A stretch of DNA of 37,878 nt from Bacteroidales bacterium (GTDB lineage: Bacteria > Bacteroidota > Bacteroidia > Bacteroidales > Prolixibacteraceae). The notes under the pieces were generated by a model, which was given only the letters and a program-made list of their open reading frames with translations, did not search any database and was not told where the DNA came from. The DNA is taken from NCBI GenBank assembly GCA_031272965.1, contig JAISSS010000143.1, forward strand, positions 1 to 37,878. Reading direction: 5' to 3'. How positions within the stretch are numbered: position 1 is the first letter of the stretch; each line of letters starts with the position of its first letter. The translations under genes and the position numbers were made by a program. Positions 17,952-25,639 of this stretch are shown one piece after another.

Positions 17952-17971
17952 TAATACAATTATACGATAAT

Positions 17972-18667
17972 ATGATTCAGGTATTTGACTTAAAAAAGGC
18001 ATACAATGGGATGCTGGCGCTGAACGTTCCTTCAATTACCATCCCGCAGGGCCAGAGCTTTGGATTAGTGGGCAACAATGGCGCGGGAAAAACCACTTTT
18101 TTCCGGCTGCTGCTCGACTTGACGGAATCCTCAAACGGGCATGTCGAAATCGACGGCCAAACGGTAGCGCGGAATGACGCATGGAAATCCTCTGTCGGCT
18201 CGTTTATAGACGACGGTTTCCTGCTTGATTTTCTCACTCCCGAAGAATATTTTGCCTTCGTTGGCAAGCTCTATGGTAAAACTCCGCCGGATATTGCGGC
18301 CTTCTGCGATTCTATGACCGACTTCTTCAACGGCGAGATATTGAGTAAGCGCAAATTTATTCGCGATTTTTCACAGGGGAACCGCAAAAAAATCGGCATC
18401 GCGGCTGCATTGCTCGGCGCTCCTAAAATCCTCATCCTTGACGAGCCGTTCACGGCCCTTGACCCGTCGTCGCAAATCCGTATTAAACGGCTGTTGGCCG
18501 ACCTGCAGAAGCAGCAGAATATAACCATGCTTATTTCGAGCCATGATTTGAACCATATTTCGGAAGTATGCAGTCGCATCGTCGTCCTCGAACACGGTGT
18601 CATAGTGCGCGACATCATGACCGGAGCTGACACCCTCCGCGAACTCGAAAACTATTTTGCGGTATAA
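17972..18667 (+). CDS. ABC transporter ATP-binding protein
   Basis: The 231-residue nucleotide-binding subunit is complete: Walker A GNNGAGKTTF (about 34-43), signature segment FSQGNRKKIGIAAALLG in place of LSGGQ, Walker B ILILDEPFTALD, and H-loop ISSHDLNH. The Q-loop region reads SFIDDGFLLDFLTPEEYF without a clear Gln, as in several ABC-2 exporter ATPases. It is the partner of the preceding DUF5687 permease. Its last 16 bases overlap, tail to tail, the end of the convergent TatD gene. Confidence 0.92.
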   Translation: MIQVFDLKKAYNGMLALNVPSITIPQGQSFGLVGNNGAGKTTFFRLLLDLTESSNGHVEIDGQTVARNDAWKSSVGSFIDDGFLLDFLTPEEYFAFVGKLYGKTPPDIAAFCDSMTDFFNGEILSKRKFIRDFSQGNRKKIGIAAALLGAPKILILDEPFTALDPSSQIRIKRLLADLQKQQNITMLISSHDLNHISEVCSRIVVLEHGVIVRDIMTGADTLRELENYFAV

Positions 18668-19308
18668 TTGAACAACAGTTCAAAATTCCCCGCCAGCTTT
18701 GCCGCCAGCTCATAAACCGGAATCTTCAAAACATTCGCCGCCCGCGAATAAATCTCCGCGATACTGACATTTGCTGTGTCAGTTTCTAAAAACAGCCGTT
18801 CTGTAGGGACCGCCTCCAAATCGCACAGCTTGGCGCGTCGCAAAGCCGGTTCCCCCAGTGAGAAATATACCTCGTGTTTGAGGAGCTGTTCGGTGGTGCG
18901 GACATTCCCCGTATAGCCATGCAAAAGCCATGCCCGGGCAGGGTGGAACCGCTTTACGAGGCTGAGTATATCCGAATAGGCCCGTACAGCATGGATAATC
19001 AGTGGCTTTTGCAGTTGTTCGGCAAGCTGAATTTGCGATTCAAAAGCGGCAAGCTGTACTGCTAATGGTGCACCTTTGATGCGGTCGAGGCCACATTCGC
19101 CGATAGCAACCACCTGCGGGTCAATGCCATGCGCGGCGCATCGCTGAATTTGTGCGCTCACCGTATCAGGATTCAAGTGCCAGGGATGAAGCCCAAGCGA
19201 GTATAACACACCGCGGTCGGGCACAAAGGCGTCGGCAGCGTCATGATTCACGATGCAGCAGTCAGCTGCAGAATCAGGATGATGGGTGTGTATATTTATT
19301 AATTTAAT
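18652..19308 (-). CDS. TatD family metal-dependent hydrolase, probable ATT start
   Basis: TatD proteins are two-metal TIM-barrel nucleases/hydrolases. The first conventional start, GTG 19251, would give 199 residues but would cut off the family's first metal-ligand motif. Upstream in the same frame the codons read KLINIHTHHPDSAA, containing the expected HxH. No ATG, GTG or TTG lies between this motif and the TAA of the upstream gene (19321-19323); ATT at 19306-19308 stands exactly where other members have the initiator of MKLI(D/N)xHTH, giving 218 residues. The remaining ligands are present: Glu in AIGECGLDRI, His in LIIHAVRA, His in LLHGYTG and Asp in FLETDTA. The reading frame is the same as that of the upstream HPRT-Adk gene. 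Alternatives are readthrough of that TAA or a truncated product. Confidence 0.8.
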   Translation of the reverse strand: MKLINIHTHHPDSAADCCIVNHDAADAFVPDRGVLYSLGLHPWHLNPDTVSAQIQRCAAHGIDPQVVAIGECGLDRIKGAPLAVQLAAFESQIQLAEQLQKPLIIHAVRAYSDILSLVKRFHPARAWLLHGYTGNVRTTEQLLKHEVYFSLGEPALRRAKLCDLEAVPTERLFLETDTANVSIAEIYSRAANVLKIPVYELAAKLAGNFELLFNYTAK

Positions 19309-19320
19309 TTTCGTACTGTT

Positions 19321-20460
19321 TTATTGGCGGTGCAATTTTTTGAGGCCGGTCTCTATGGCGGCTTTCAGGCGCTGGCCGATTTCTTCGATGGCGCCCATAC
19401 CGTCGATGTGGAAATGCTTTCCCTGGTTGGCATAGTACTGCTTTAAAGGGGCTGTTTTTTCATGATACACCTGAATACGGTTTTCAATGACCGCAGCATC
19501 CCGGTCGTCGCTGCGGCCGGACGTCTGGCCGCGATTAAGCAGGCGGGACACGAGTTCCTCCTTTTCGACTTCGAGCGACAACATGCCGGATACGGGAATC
19601 CCAAGTTCTTCGAGCATGCGGTCTAATTCTTCGGCCTGCTTTACCGTGCGCGGGAAGCCATCAAAAATAAACCCGTGTGCATCACGGTGGCTCTCAATTC
19701 GGTGCTTTATCATGCCGATAACTACGGCGTCGGGCACGAGTTCTCCCTTGTCCATGAAAGTTTGGGCCTGGCGGCCAAGCGGTGTATCCGCGGCAATTTC
19801 GCTGCGTAACAAATCGCCGGTTGACAGATGCGTAAGCCCGAACTCCCGGATGAGAAATTCCGCCTGGGTGCCTTTGCCGGCTCCGGGCGGACCAAATAAG
19901 ACAATATTCAACATTGGCTCTGTATTTTTGATTCTGTATATTTCCGGTAAATTACGGGCGAATCCGTCATAATCCAGCCCGTAACCGATGATAAAATCGT
20001 TGGGAATCTCAAGGCCGACATAATCGGGCACGACGTTGCATTTTAGCGCGCCGGGCTTGAAAAGCAGTGCCGCTGTTTGAACTTCTGCAACATTCAGCGC
20101 CTGAAACTGCTTCATCAGGTATGAAATCGTAACACCTGTATCAATAATGTCTTCGAGGATGACCACCGTATGCCCGGCAATATCTTCGCTCAGGCCGATG
20201 AGTTCCTGCACCGCGCCGGTGGACGTCTGCCCGCGATACGAGGCAAGCCGTATGAACGAAATCTGTGCCCCTTCCACCGTGATACGCCGGAACAGGTCGG
20301 CGGCAAACATAAATGCCCCGTTTAATATGCACATAAACAGCGGAGGTTTACCCGCTAACCGGCGATTCATCTCCATTGCCATGCGCGTAACAGCCGCTTC
20401 AATCTCGACCGCCGACAGATACCGCTCAAATGTCTTGTCTAAAATCTTGATGACATCCAT
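19321..20460 (-). CDS. Fused hypoxanthine phosphoribosyltransferase / adenylate kinase
   Basis: A single 379-residue frame joins two purine enzymes. Residues 1 to about 178 are an HPRT: MDVIKILDKTFERYL start, LNGAFMFAADLFRRI, the flexible-loop RLASYRGQTSTG, and the PRPP motif VVILEDIIDTGVTISYL; it ends with the family-typical GLDYDGFARNLPEIYRIK. After only four residues (NTEP) comes a complete short-type adenylate kinase: MLNIVLFGPPGAGKGTQAEF (P-loop), HLSTGDLLRSEI, FIFDGFPRTVKQAEELD and GRSDDRDAAVIENRIQVY, without a zinc LID insert. HPRT makes IMP/GMP; Adk equilibrates AMP, ATP and ADP. I start at ATG 20460; an ATG at 20502 lies upstream of the promoter box. The Adk could also be made separately from its own Met at 19914. 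Confidence 0.9.
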   Translation of the reverse strand: MDVIKILDKTFERYLSAVEIEAAVTRMAMEMNRRLAGKPPLFMCILNGAFMFAADLFRRITVEGAQISFIRLASYRGQTSTGAVQELIGLSEDIAGHTVVILEDIIDTGVTISYLMKQFQALNVAEVQTAALLFKPGALKCNVVPDYVGLEIPNDFIIGYGLDYDGFARNLPEIYRIKNTEPMLNIVLFGPPGAGKGTQAEFLIREFGLTHLSTGDLLRSEIAADTPLGRQAQTFMDKGELVPDAVVIGMIKHRIESHRDAHGFIFDGFPRTVKQAEELDRMLEELGIPVSGMLSLEVEKEELVSRLLNRGQTSGRSDDRDAAVIENRIQVYHEKTAPLKQYYANQGKHFHIDGMGAIEEIGQRLKAAIETGLKKLHRQ

Positions 20461-20470
20461 TTTTTTTTTG

Positions 20471-20478
20471 CAAAAATA
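20471..20478 (-). promoter_or_regulatory. Promoter -7 element for the HPRT-Adk/TatD operon
   Basis: TATTTTTG on the minus strand, separated from the ATG at 20460 by ten bases, C followed by nine A. The transcript should therefore be leaderless or nearly so. The box also excludes the longer start at 20502. Confidence 0.5.
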
Positions 20479-20542
20479 CATGAAAACTTTGAAATCACAC
20501 ACACATAGCGAAAAAAATATCCCCGTGCAGCATTTTATTTAG

Positions 20543-20550
20543 TATTTTTG
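20543..20550 (+). promoter_or_regulatory. Promoter -7 element for folE
   Basis: TATTTTTG, 18 bases before the ATG at 20569, divergent from the HPRT-Adk promoter. The TTG at 20548 lies inside this box, which argues against it as a start codon. Confidence 0.5.
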
Positions 20551-20568
20551 CAGCCTCAAAATTTAAAT

Positions 20569-21156
20569 ATGTATAACAGGGACGACAATTACGATGAGGA
20601 ATTAACAGGGCAGTTAGCCGGACACTACAGGCAGATATTGGCGTTGCTTGGCGAGGATGCCGGGCGCGAGGGGTTGCTGAAGACCCCCGAACGTGTAGCA
20701 AAAGCCATGCAATTTCTGTTGCAGGGATATGACCAGGAACCGGATGAAATCCTGCAACAGGCCATGTTTAAAGAAGATTATCGCCAAATGGTCATCGTAA
20801 AAGATATTGAGATTTTTTCCCTCTGCGAGCACCACCTGCTGCCCTTTATCGGCAAGGCTCATGTGGGCTATATCCCCAACGGGTATATCACCGGACTGAG
20901 CAAAATAGCACGGGTGGTTGAGACTTTTGCACGACGGCTGCAGGTGCAGGAGCGCCTCACCACACAAATTAAAGACTGTATTCACAACACACTGCATCCG
21001 CTGGGCGTGGCGGTAGTGATTGAAGCTCAGCACCTCTGCATGCAAATGAGAGGCATCCAAAAACAGCACTCCGTAACCACCACATCCGACTTCACAGGCG
21101 CATTCACCCGCGCCGCAACCCGAAACGAATTTATCAGATTAATAAAAACCTGCTGA
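20569..21156 (+). CDS. folE: GTP cyclohydrolase I
   Basis: The 195-residue enzyme converts GTP to dihydroneopterin triphosphate for folate or related pterins. Zinc ligands are seen in [10 protein letters not shown] (Cys and His) and [11 protein letters not shown] (second Cys); [16 protein letters not shown], the [19 protein letters not shown] segment and the C-terminal RNEFIRLI are also typical. Length fits bacterial FolE (about 190-220). I start at ATG 20569 because an upstream TTG falls in the promoter box. It appears to be transcribed alone. Confidence 0.95.
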   Translation: MYNRDDNYDEELTGQLAGHYRQILALLGEDAGREGLLKTPERVAKAMQFLLQGYDQEPDEILQQAMFKEDYRQMVIVKDIEIFSLCEHHLLPFIGKAHVGYIPNGYITGLSKIARVVETFARRLQVQERLTTQIKDCIHNTLHPLGVAVVIEAQHLCMQMRGIQKQHSVTTTSDFTGAFTRAATRNEFIRLIKTC

Positions 21157-21194
21157 TGGAACTGTCGATTATCCTGCCGGACAATGCAGCCCTC

Positions 21195-21232
21195 AAAAAA
21201 ACACGGGTTCCGTTGCTATAACAGAACCCGTG
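21195..21232 (-). terminator. Strong intrinsic terminator of the SusCD operon
   Basis: CACGGGTTC (21202-21210) and GAACCCGTG (21224-21232) form a perfect 9-bp stem. On the minus strand the stem extends four more pairs (UGUU with AACG, one U-G wobble) to a 5-base loop, and is followed by seven U from the A-run 21195-21201. On the plus strand there is no U-run and the extension has a C-A mismatch, so it serves the minus-strand operon that ends at 21266, not folE. Confidence 0.85.
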
Positions 21233-21265
21233 AAAAAATATTTGCTAACTAAACATGGAAGCGCT

Positions 21266-23116
21266 TTAGAAGAAGGTCAGTTCTCCAACGTATGTGTAGC
21301 TGAAGTTTGGTTTATCCCATGGCGACCATGCTGTAGTAATCGACAGTTTGACATAGCGTCCTGTAACAGGCGCATCAGCGCGAAGGTCGGTATCCTTTTT
21401 GGTTCCTTCAGTTCCTCTCTCCGCACTATATTTTGCCACATCGATACCGTTAGGCAGTTCGGTTTCGATAAACTTTGTCCATGGGCCATCCTTGCTGTCT
21501 CCGATTTCGAAGAAGACATTACGCGGGCCGGAATTAATGTCGTCGCCTCCCAGCCAGCTTGCATGACTGCGGGGGCGATAGGTAACGCCGCTGATAGTTG
21601 CAGTTTTGCCGAGGTCAATAACCACCCACAGAGGATTGGTAGCAGAGCCATTTCGTCCGGTAGCGGAGTTCCATGCTTCATTTTGGTTGTCCCACATGTG
21701 ATATATAGGTGTAATTGAACTGCCGTCGTTAGTGCCTGCGGAAGTCCATTCTGCTTTCGGAGGTATTGCCGTGGCCGCGTCGTAGTTGGTCAGCGTTAAC
21801 GGTATAGCAGCTTTGTGGTTGGCGGCCGCATCCTGGTTCCACTTTTCAGTTCTGACAGTGGGGCCGTCAATAGATTTAACTGTCCAGTAGAAGATGTCGC
21901 CTTTCAGCGTTGTGCCGAGCAGCGAGGACAACTGTTCCTGTGTCAGCGTCAGTTCGGTGGTGGTAGCGGCAAACTCTACGGAATCCACAAAATTGAACCC
22001 GTAGGCTGACCCGGCTGTCGTCCCGGCCCTGAAGAACTGGTATTTGCCGATAATGAGTTTGTATCCGCTGGGCGCAGTGCCTTCGGTTACTTCCCATGTG
22101 AATTTGAGACCATCGGTAAGGTCGCCAATAGCCTTAACTGCGTAGGGCTCGGGACCGGTTTTCTGGATAGTTACAGAGGCGGCCTGTGTTCCCTGAGTGA
22201 TTTTCACGGTTTTTGTGGTTCCGGTGTAGTCGGTCAGGAAGAAAGTAACATCCGATTCGCGGGTGGCGGCGCCGTCGTTAGCCTCGCCGGTGAGAGTAAC
22301 GGTGGTTTCCGTCTGGGCGGTAACGGTGAGCCAGGTGTCGCCTTCGGGGATGTCGATTTCCCACGGGTCGCTGGATTCGATTTCTAATATCACGCTACTT
22401 CCGGCGGCGCCGATGGCGGCGGTTGCGGGTGTGATGGTGAGTACCGGTTCATAGGCGGCCTGGGTAACGACGATTTCCTTCTTGACGGTCGGGTAGTCTG
22501 TCAGGGTGAACACGACGAGGGCTTCGCGGGCTTCGATGGTGAAGTTCGAATCGGATGCGAAGACGACCTCTGAATCGGTCTTTGAATCGGGCACTACCGA
22601 GAGCCATTCCGTGGCGGTCTCAGGGATGGGGCTGACAGTTACGTCCCAAGCATCGCCGTTAGAGCGCACCTCAAAGGAGAGGGTGTCGGCGGCGGCGGGC
22701 AGTTCAACTGCGTCGTCCGTGAGGGGCGGGTCGGCGGTAACGGTCAGGGCGGTGCCGTGGGGGTTTTGGGTTACTGTAACGGTAGCCAGCACGGTGCCGT
22801 CGATTTTGAACTCCACTTTGCCGGAGCGTTCTTCGATGGTGGCGTTTGCAGCGGCCGTTAATTTCACTGTGGCGGTGCCGTCGCCCTCGGCGGGCGTAAC
22901 GGTCAGCCAGGCGGCGTCTTTGGTGGACGTCCATGCCTTGTTGGCGGTAACGGTCAGCGATTCGTCGCCACCGTCCGCGTTAAATACTACACTTTGCCGT
23001 GATACGGAAAGTTTACCGGCTTCGTCTTCCGGTGTAGTGTTGTCCTTGCAGGCGAAAGTTCCCAATGCCAGCGACAGGATTAACACGCTTCTAAACAATG
23101 ATGTAAATTTACTCAT
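21266..23116 (-). CDS. Surface lipoprotein with three BACON domains and a discoidin-like domain
   Basis: This 616-residue lipoprotein (lipobox LGTFAC, Cys23, followed by KDN) should be anchored in the outer membrane. Three BACON-type beta-sandwich repeats occupy about 32-117, 120-218 and 220-310; each has a W-x-TV/SV core strand (DAAWLTVTP, TEWLSVVP, DTWLTVTA) and ends in VTVTQN, IVVTQA or VKITQG. A fibronectin/SusE-like domain (about 311-420, FTWEV through IFYWTVKSID) follows. The C-terminal 180 residues resemble an F5/8 type C (discoidin) carbohydrate-binding domain: PLWVVIDLGKTATISGVTYRPR, FFEIGDSKDGPWTKF, GRYVKLSITTAW. A role as glycan-binding protein of the SusCD operon is inferred. Last gene before the terminator. 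Confidence 0.8.
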   Translation of the reverse strand: MSKFTSLFRSVLILSLALGTFACKDNTTPEDEAGKLSVSRQSVVFNADGGDESLTVTANKAWTSTKDAAWLTVTPAEGDGTATVKLTAAANATIEERSGKVEFKIDGTVLATVTVTQNPHGTALTVTADPPLTDDAVELPAAADTLSFEVRSNGDAWDVTVSPIPETATEWLSVVPDSKTDSEVVFASDSNFTIEAREALVVFTLTDYPTVKKEIVVTQAAYEPVLTITPATAAIGAAGSSVILEIESSDPWEIDIPEGDTWLTVTAQTETTVTLTGEANDGAATRESDVTFFLTDYTGTTKTVKITQGTQAASVTIQKTGPEPYAVKAIGDLTDGLKFTWEVTEGTAPSGYKLIIGKYQFFRAGTTAGSAYGFNFVDSVEFAATTTELTLTQEQLSSLLGTTLKGDIFYWTVKSIDGPTVRTEKWNQDAAANHKAAIPLTLTNYDAATAIPPKAEWTSAGTNDGSSITPIYHMWDNQNEAWNSATGRNGSATNPLWVVIDLGKTATISGVTYRPRSHASWLGGDDINSGPRNVFFEIGDSKDGPWTKFIETELPNGIDVAKYSAERGTEGTKKDTDLRADAPVTGRYVKLSITTAWSPWDKPNFSYTYVGELTFF

Positions 23117-23191
23117 GTCTGATGGATTTTAAATTAATAACTATACTAAAAAACACTAAATATTATGTTGTCTATTTATTTGACTGCTCTG

Positions 23192-24592
23192 TTATTTGGC
23201 CACAATTTTGAAGTTGCGGATAATAAGCTCGTAGTTAGGATTGGTGGGAATGCCATCATTATTGCCGGCCACGTCAAAGCGGATGAAGTGGTTGGCAGGT
23301 GCCTGCCCGCCGGAGCTGTCCAATCCCCATCCGGCCATCGGGTTGGCGTCGGGGTTGGCAGGCCAGGTAATCTTGTACTCGAAGGTTTTCCAGTTGTCAG
23401 CGGCTTCAATTACGATGTTCTGGCCGGTGGAACGTTCTCCCTGCGGGCCTCCGGCAACGCACCAGAAGAACTCGGCATGGCTGATTTTGCGGTTGAGCTT
23501 GTAGTCGAAGGTAATATAATAATTACGCTTGATGTTCAGCATGGTACCGAGTTTGGATGTGTTGATGTATGAATCGTTGCCAACAACGGTGAGTTTCACC
23601 GAGCCGTCGGAGAGTTCTTCGGCAGTCAGTGCATTTGCGGTGCTGACGAGCAGGCTCAGCTGTATTGGTTCCGGCAGGCCGTCCTGGACGACGTTCAGCG
23701 TCCGGGTGATGGTGGGATACTCTTTCAGGCTGAACCTGACGGCCGATGTGCGCTGTGCGGCCGGATTCTGGATGGCGGTGAGTTTCACGGAGCTTGCTGT
23801 AACATCCGACTTGGTGAGCCATGTGTCGTTGGCGGGAATTGATACTTCCCACTGCTCGTCGGCAGTAACGGTAACTGTGGTAAAGTCGCCGATGTCTTCA
23901 AGCATGGCTTTGTCGGCGCTCACTGTCAGCACGGGCGCGTAAGGGTCTTGAGTGAAGGTGATTTCCTGCGTGATGTCGGGATAGTTTTTCAGGGCGAAAG
24001 TAACCACGGCGGTGCGCTTGTCCAAGGTGCGGTTCTGTGTGGCGACGAATTTCACCGAATCGGCAGTGAGGCCGGTTGTGGAGAGCCAGCTGGCGGATTT
24101 GGGGATTGACACTTCCCATTCGTCCTTGTTGGAGACCACGTAGAAGGCGCGCTCGGTGGTTCCGCCGTTCACGGTGAACGCGGCGTTATCGGGCGTTACC
24201 GCTATTGCGGGGCCGTACTTGTTCTGGGTAACGTCAATATACCACATCTCTTCGAAGTTCATGATGAACAGGATACGTGCGGTGCGGTCAACGGTGGTGG
24301 CGTTCTTCTTCACTGAAATGGAGATTTTGCTTTCCTCCGTGCCGTCGCCGGAAGTGGGGGTAACGGTGAGCCAGTCGGCGTCGTTGGTGATAGACCACGG
24401 GCCATTAGCCCATACGGAGAATGTGGATACGGCGTCATCTTCGGCATTGAAGAGGGCGGTAGAGACCGGCCCGACTACCATGCGCGGTTCGGTTGTTTCC
24501 TTCTCCTCGCAGGCGGTGATAGCAAGCATTGACAGGCTCGCCACGACCGCGGTGAAGCAATTAAAGGTAAAATAATTAATGAACCTTTTCAT
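23192..24592 (-). CDS. BACON-repeat lipoprotein with C-terminal jelly-roll-like module
   Basis: This 466-residue lipoprotein (lipobox AITAC, Cys28) has three BACON-type repeats (about 36-130, 130-222, 222-308), with cores ADWLTVTP, ASWLSTTG and DTWLTKSD and closing strands IDVTQN, ITFTQD and LNVVQD. The C-terminal ~155 residues (DGSVKLTV through RNFKIVAK) form a separate beta-rich module with ITFDYKL, AEFFWCVAGGPQGERSTGQN and NHFIRFDVAGNNDG. The same motifs recur inside SusD2 of this operon. The module may correspond to a Pfam family such as DUF4979, which I could not check. Glycan binding at the cell surface is inferred from BACON domains and the SusCD context. No enzyme motif is seen. Confidence 0.78.
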   Translation of the reverse strand: MKRFINYFTFNCFTAVVASLSMLAITACEEKETTEPRMVVGPVSTALFNAEDDAVSTFSVWANGPWSITNDADWLTVTPTSGDGTEESKISISVKKNATTVDRTARILFIMNFEEMWYIDVTQNKYGPAIAVTPDNAAFTVNGGTTERAFYVVSNKDEWEVSIPKSASWLSTTGLTADSVKFVATQNRTLDKRTAVVTFALKNYPDITQEITFTQDPYAPVLTVSADKAMLEDIGDFTTVTVTADEQWEVSIPANDTWLTKSDVTASSVKLTAIQNPAAQRTSAVRFSLKEYPTITRTLNVVQDGLPEPIQLSLLVSTANALTAEELSDGSVKLTVVGNDSYINTSKLGTMLNIKRNYYITFDYKLNRKISHAEFFWCVAGGPQGERSTGQNIVIEAADNWKTFEYKITWPANPDANPMAGWGLDSSGGQAPANHFIRFDVAGNNDGIPTNPNYELIIRNFKIVAK

Positions 24593-24614
24593 CTTTTTTG
24601 TATTAAACTGTTAA

Positions 24615-25610
24615 TTAATAAACGGTAAGTTCTTCGGCATACGTGTAGCTGGCGCCATTATCGTTTTTAATGATAGTCCAGCGCAGATACTGGCCTGTAG
24701 TCGGCTCATCTAAGGGGATGTTGGTATCGGCGGTAACTGATTTGCCTGAGGGCAACTTGGCCACAATAACGGTTGTCCAGTTGATTTTATCCTCGCTGAT
24801 TTCGAAGGTAACATCAATCGGGCTGGCGTTGGTATCGCCGTCATCGCCATGTCGCGGGGTATAGATGATGCCGTTGACGGTGGCGAGGCTGCCGAAGTTG
24901 ATTACTAACGACATGGGGAAGGTTATTTTGGTGCCGGTGTGCCATGCTGCGGAGGTACCGTCAATGAGGTTCTCCACTACATATTCATCGCTCAGCTGGC
25001 CGTTTGAGTAGTCCTCAATAGTCCATGCCGATTTCGGGGGTATTTCGCGGGGCTGGTCAGCGGCTAATGCGACCACTTTCAGTACGATATATTCCGTTTT
25101 CAGGTTCTCGTTGAGGGGCAGTCCGTCCGGCGCGGAAGCCGACTTGACGCTCACGGGAATCAGGTAATTAGTTCCCGGCTCCAGCAGGGCGTTGTTCTTG
25201 ACGGTTATTTGCAGCGGTTCGGAGGCGAACGTTCCGGCGGGAATTGTCAGCGTGGAGCTGAGCGATACGGCGCCCGCGGGTATGGCGACATATTCTGTCG
25301 CGTTGCTCGCGTTGTAGGCGGCCACAAGGGAGGGGTCAACCTCGACCACCGCGGTGATGTCGGTAGAATAGGGCTGTGTGGTCCCCCCGTAGCGCAGTCC
25401 GCCGATGGTAACGGTAGTGTCCCGTCCCGTTTCAGTACTGATGCTCAGCGACTTGGGCGTGGATGTGGCGCCGGCGAGCCAGAGGTATTTAAAATCCTCA
25501 AATTCCAGCGTTCCGTGCTTCCATTCTTTCTGGCATGACGCCAGGGTGGTCAGAGCGGCCAGCGTTATCATGCCGGTATATACTTTTGATAAAAGTGTTT
25601 TAAGTTTCAT
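24615..25610 (-). CDS. DUF1735 / F5/8 type C domain surface lipoprotein
   Basis: The 331-residue lipoprotein (lipobox LASC, Cys26) starts with the DUF1735 (BT_3987-type N-terminal) domain, seen in VEVDPSLVAAYNASNATEYV, IPAGAVSLSSTLTIPAGTF and LLEPGTNYLIPVSVKSAS (about 85-160). A proline-rich connector (PREIPPKSAWTIEDYSNG) leads to a discoidin-like domain of ~130 residues with LVINFGSLATVNGIIYTPR, VTFEISEDKINWTTVI and TTGQYLRWTI, ending YTYAEELTVY, which resembles the YTYVGELTFF end of the last operon gene. Such proteins often accompany SusCD pairs as additional glycan-binding factors. Substrate unknown. Confidence 0.85.
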   Translation of the reverse strand: MKLKTLLSKVYTGMITLAALTTLASCQKEWKHGTLEFEDFKYLWLAGATSTPKSLSISTETGRDTTVTIGGLRYGGTTQPYSTDITAVVEVDPSLVAAYNASNATEYVAIPAGAVSLSSTLTIPAGTFASEPLQITVKNNALLEPGTNYLIPVSVKSASAPDGLPLNENLKTEYIVLKVVALAADQPREIPPKSAWTIEDYSNGQLSDEYVVENLIDGTSAAWHTGTKITFPMSLVINFGSLATVNGIIYTPRHGDDGDTNASPIDVTFEISEDKINWTTVIVAKLPSGKSVTADTNIPLDEPTTGQYLRWTIIKNDNGASYTYAEELTVY

Positions 25611-25639
25611 CTTAAATAGCAGTTAAACGGTTAAAAATA

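Noticed and set aside
20461-20502. Upstream ATG start for HPRT-Adk at 20502
   Set aside because: The added residues (MCDFKVFMYFCKKK) are not HPRT-like and the segment contains the promoter box.
20548-20568. TTG start for folE
   Set aside because: The TTG lies inside the -7 promoter element; ATG 20569 gives a normal FolE N-terminus.
21266-24592. Recurring similar DNA segments in two lipoprotein genes
   Set aside because: They are explained by the repeated BACON protein domains; no exact DNA repeats or CRISPR-like periodicity were seen.
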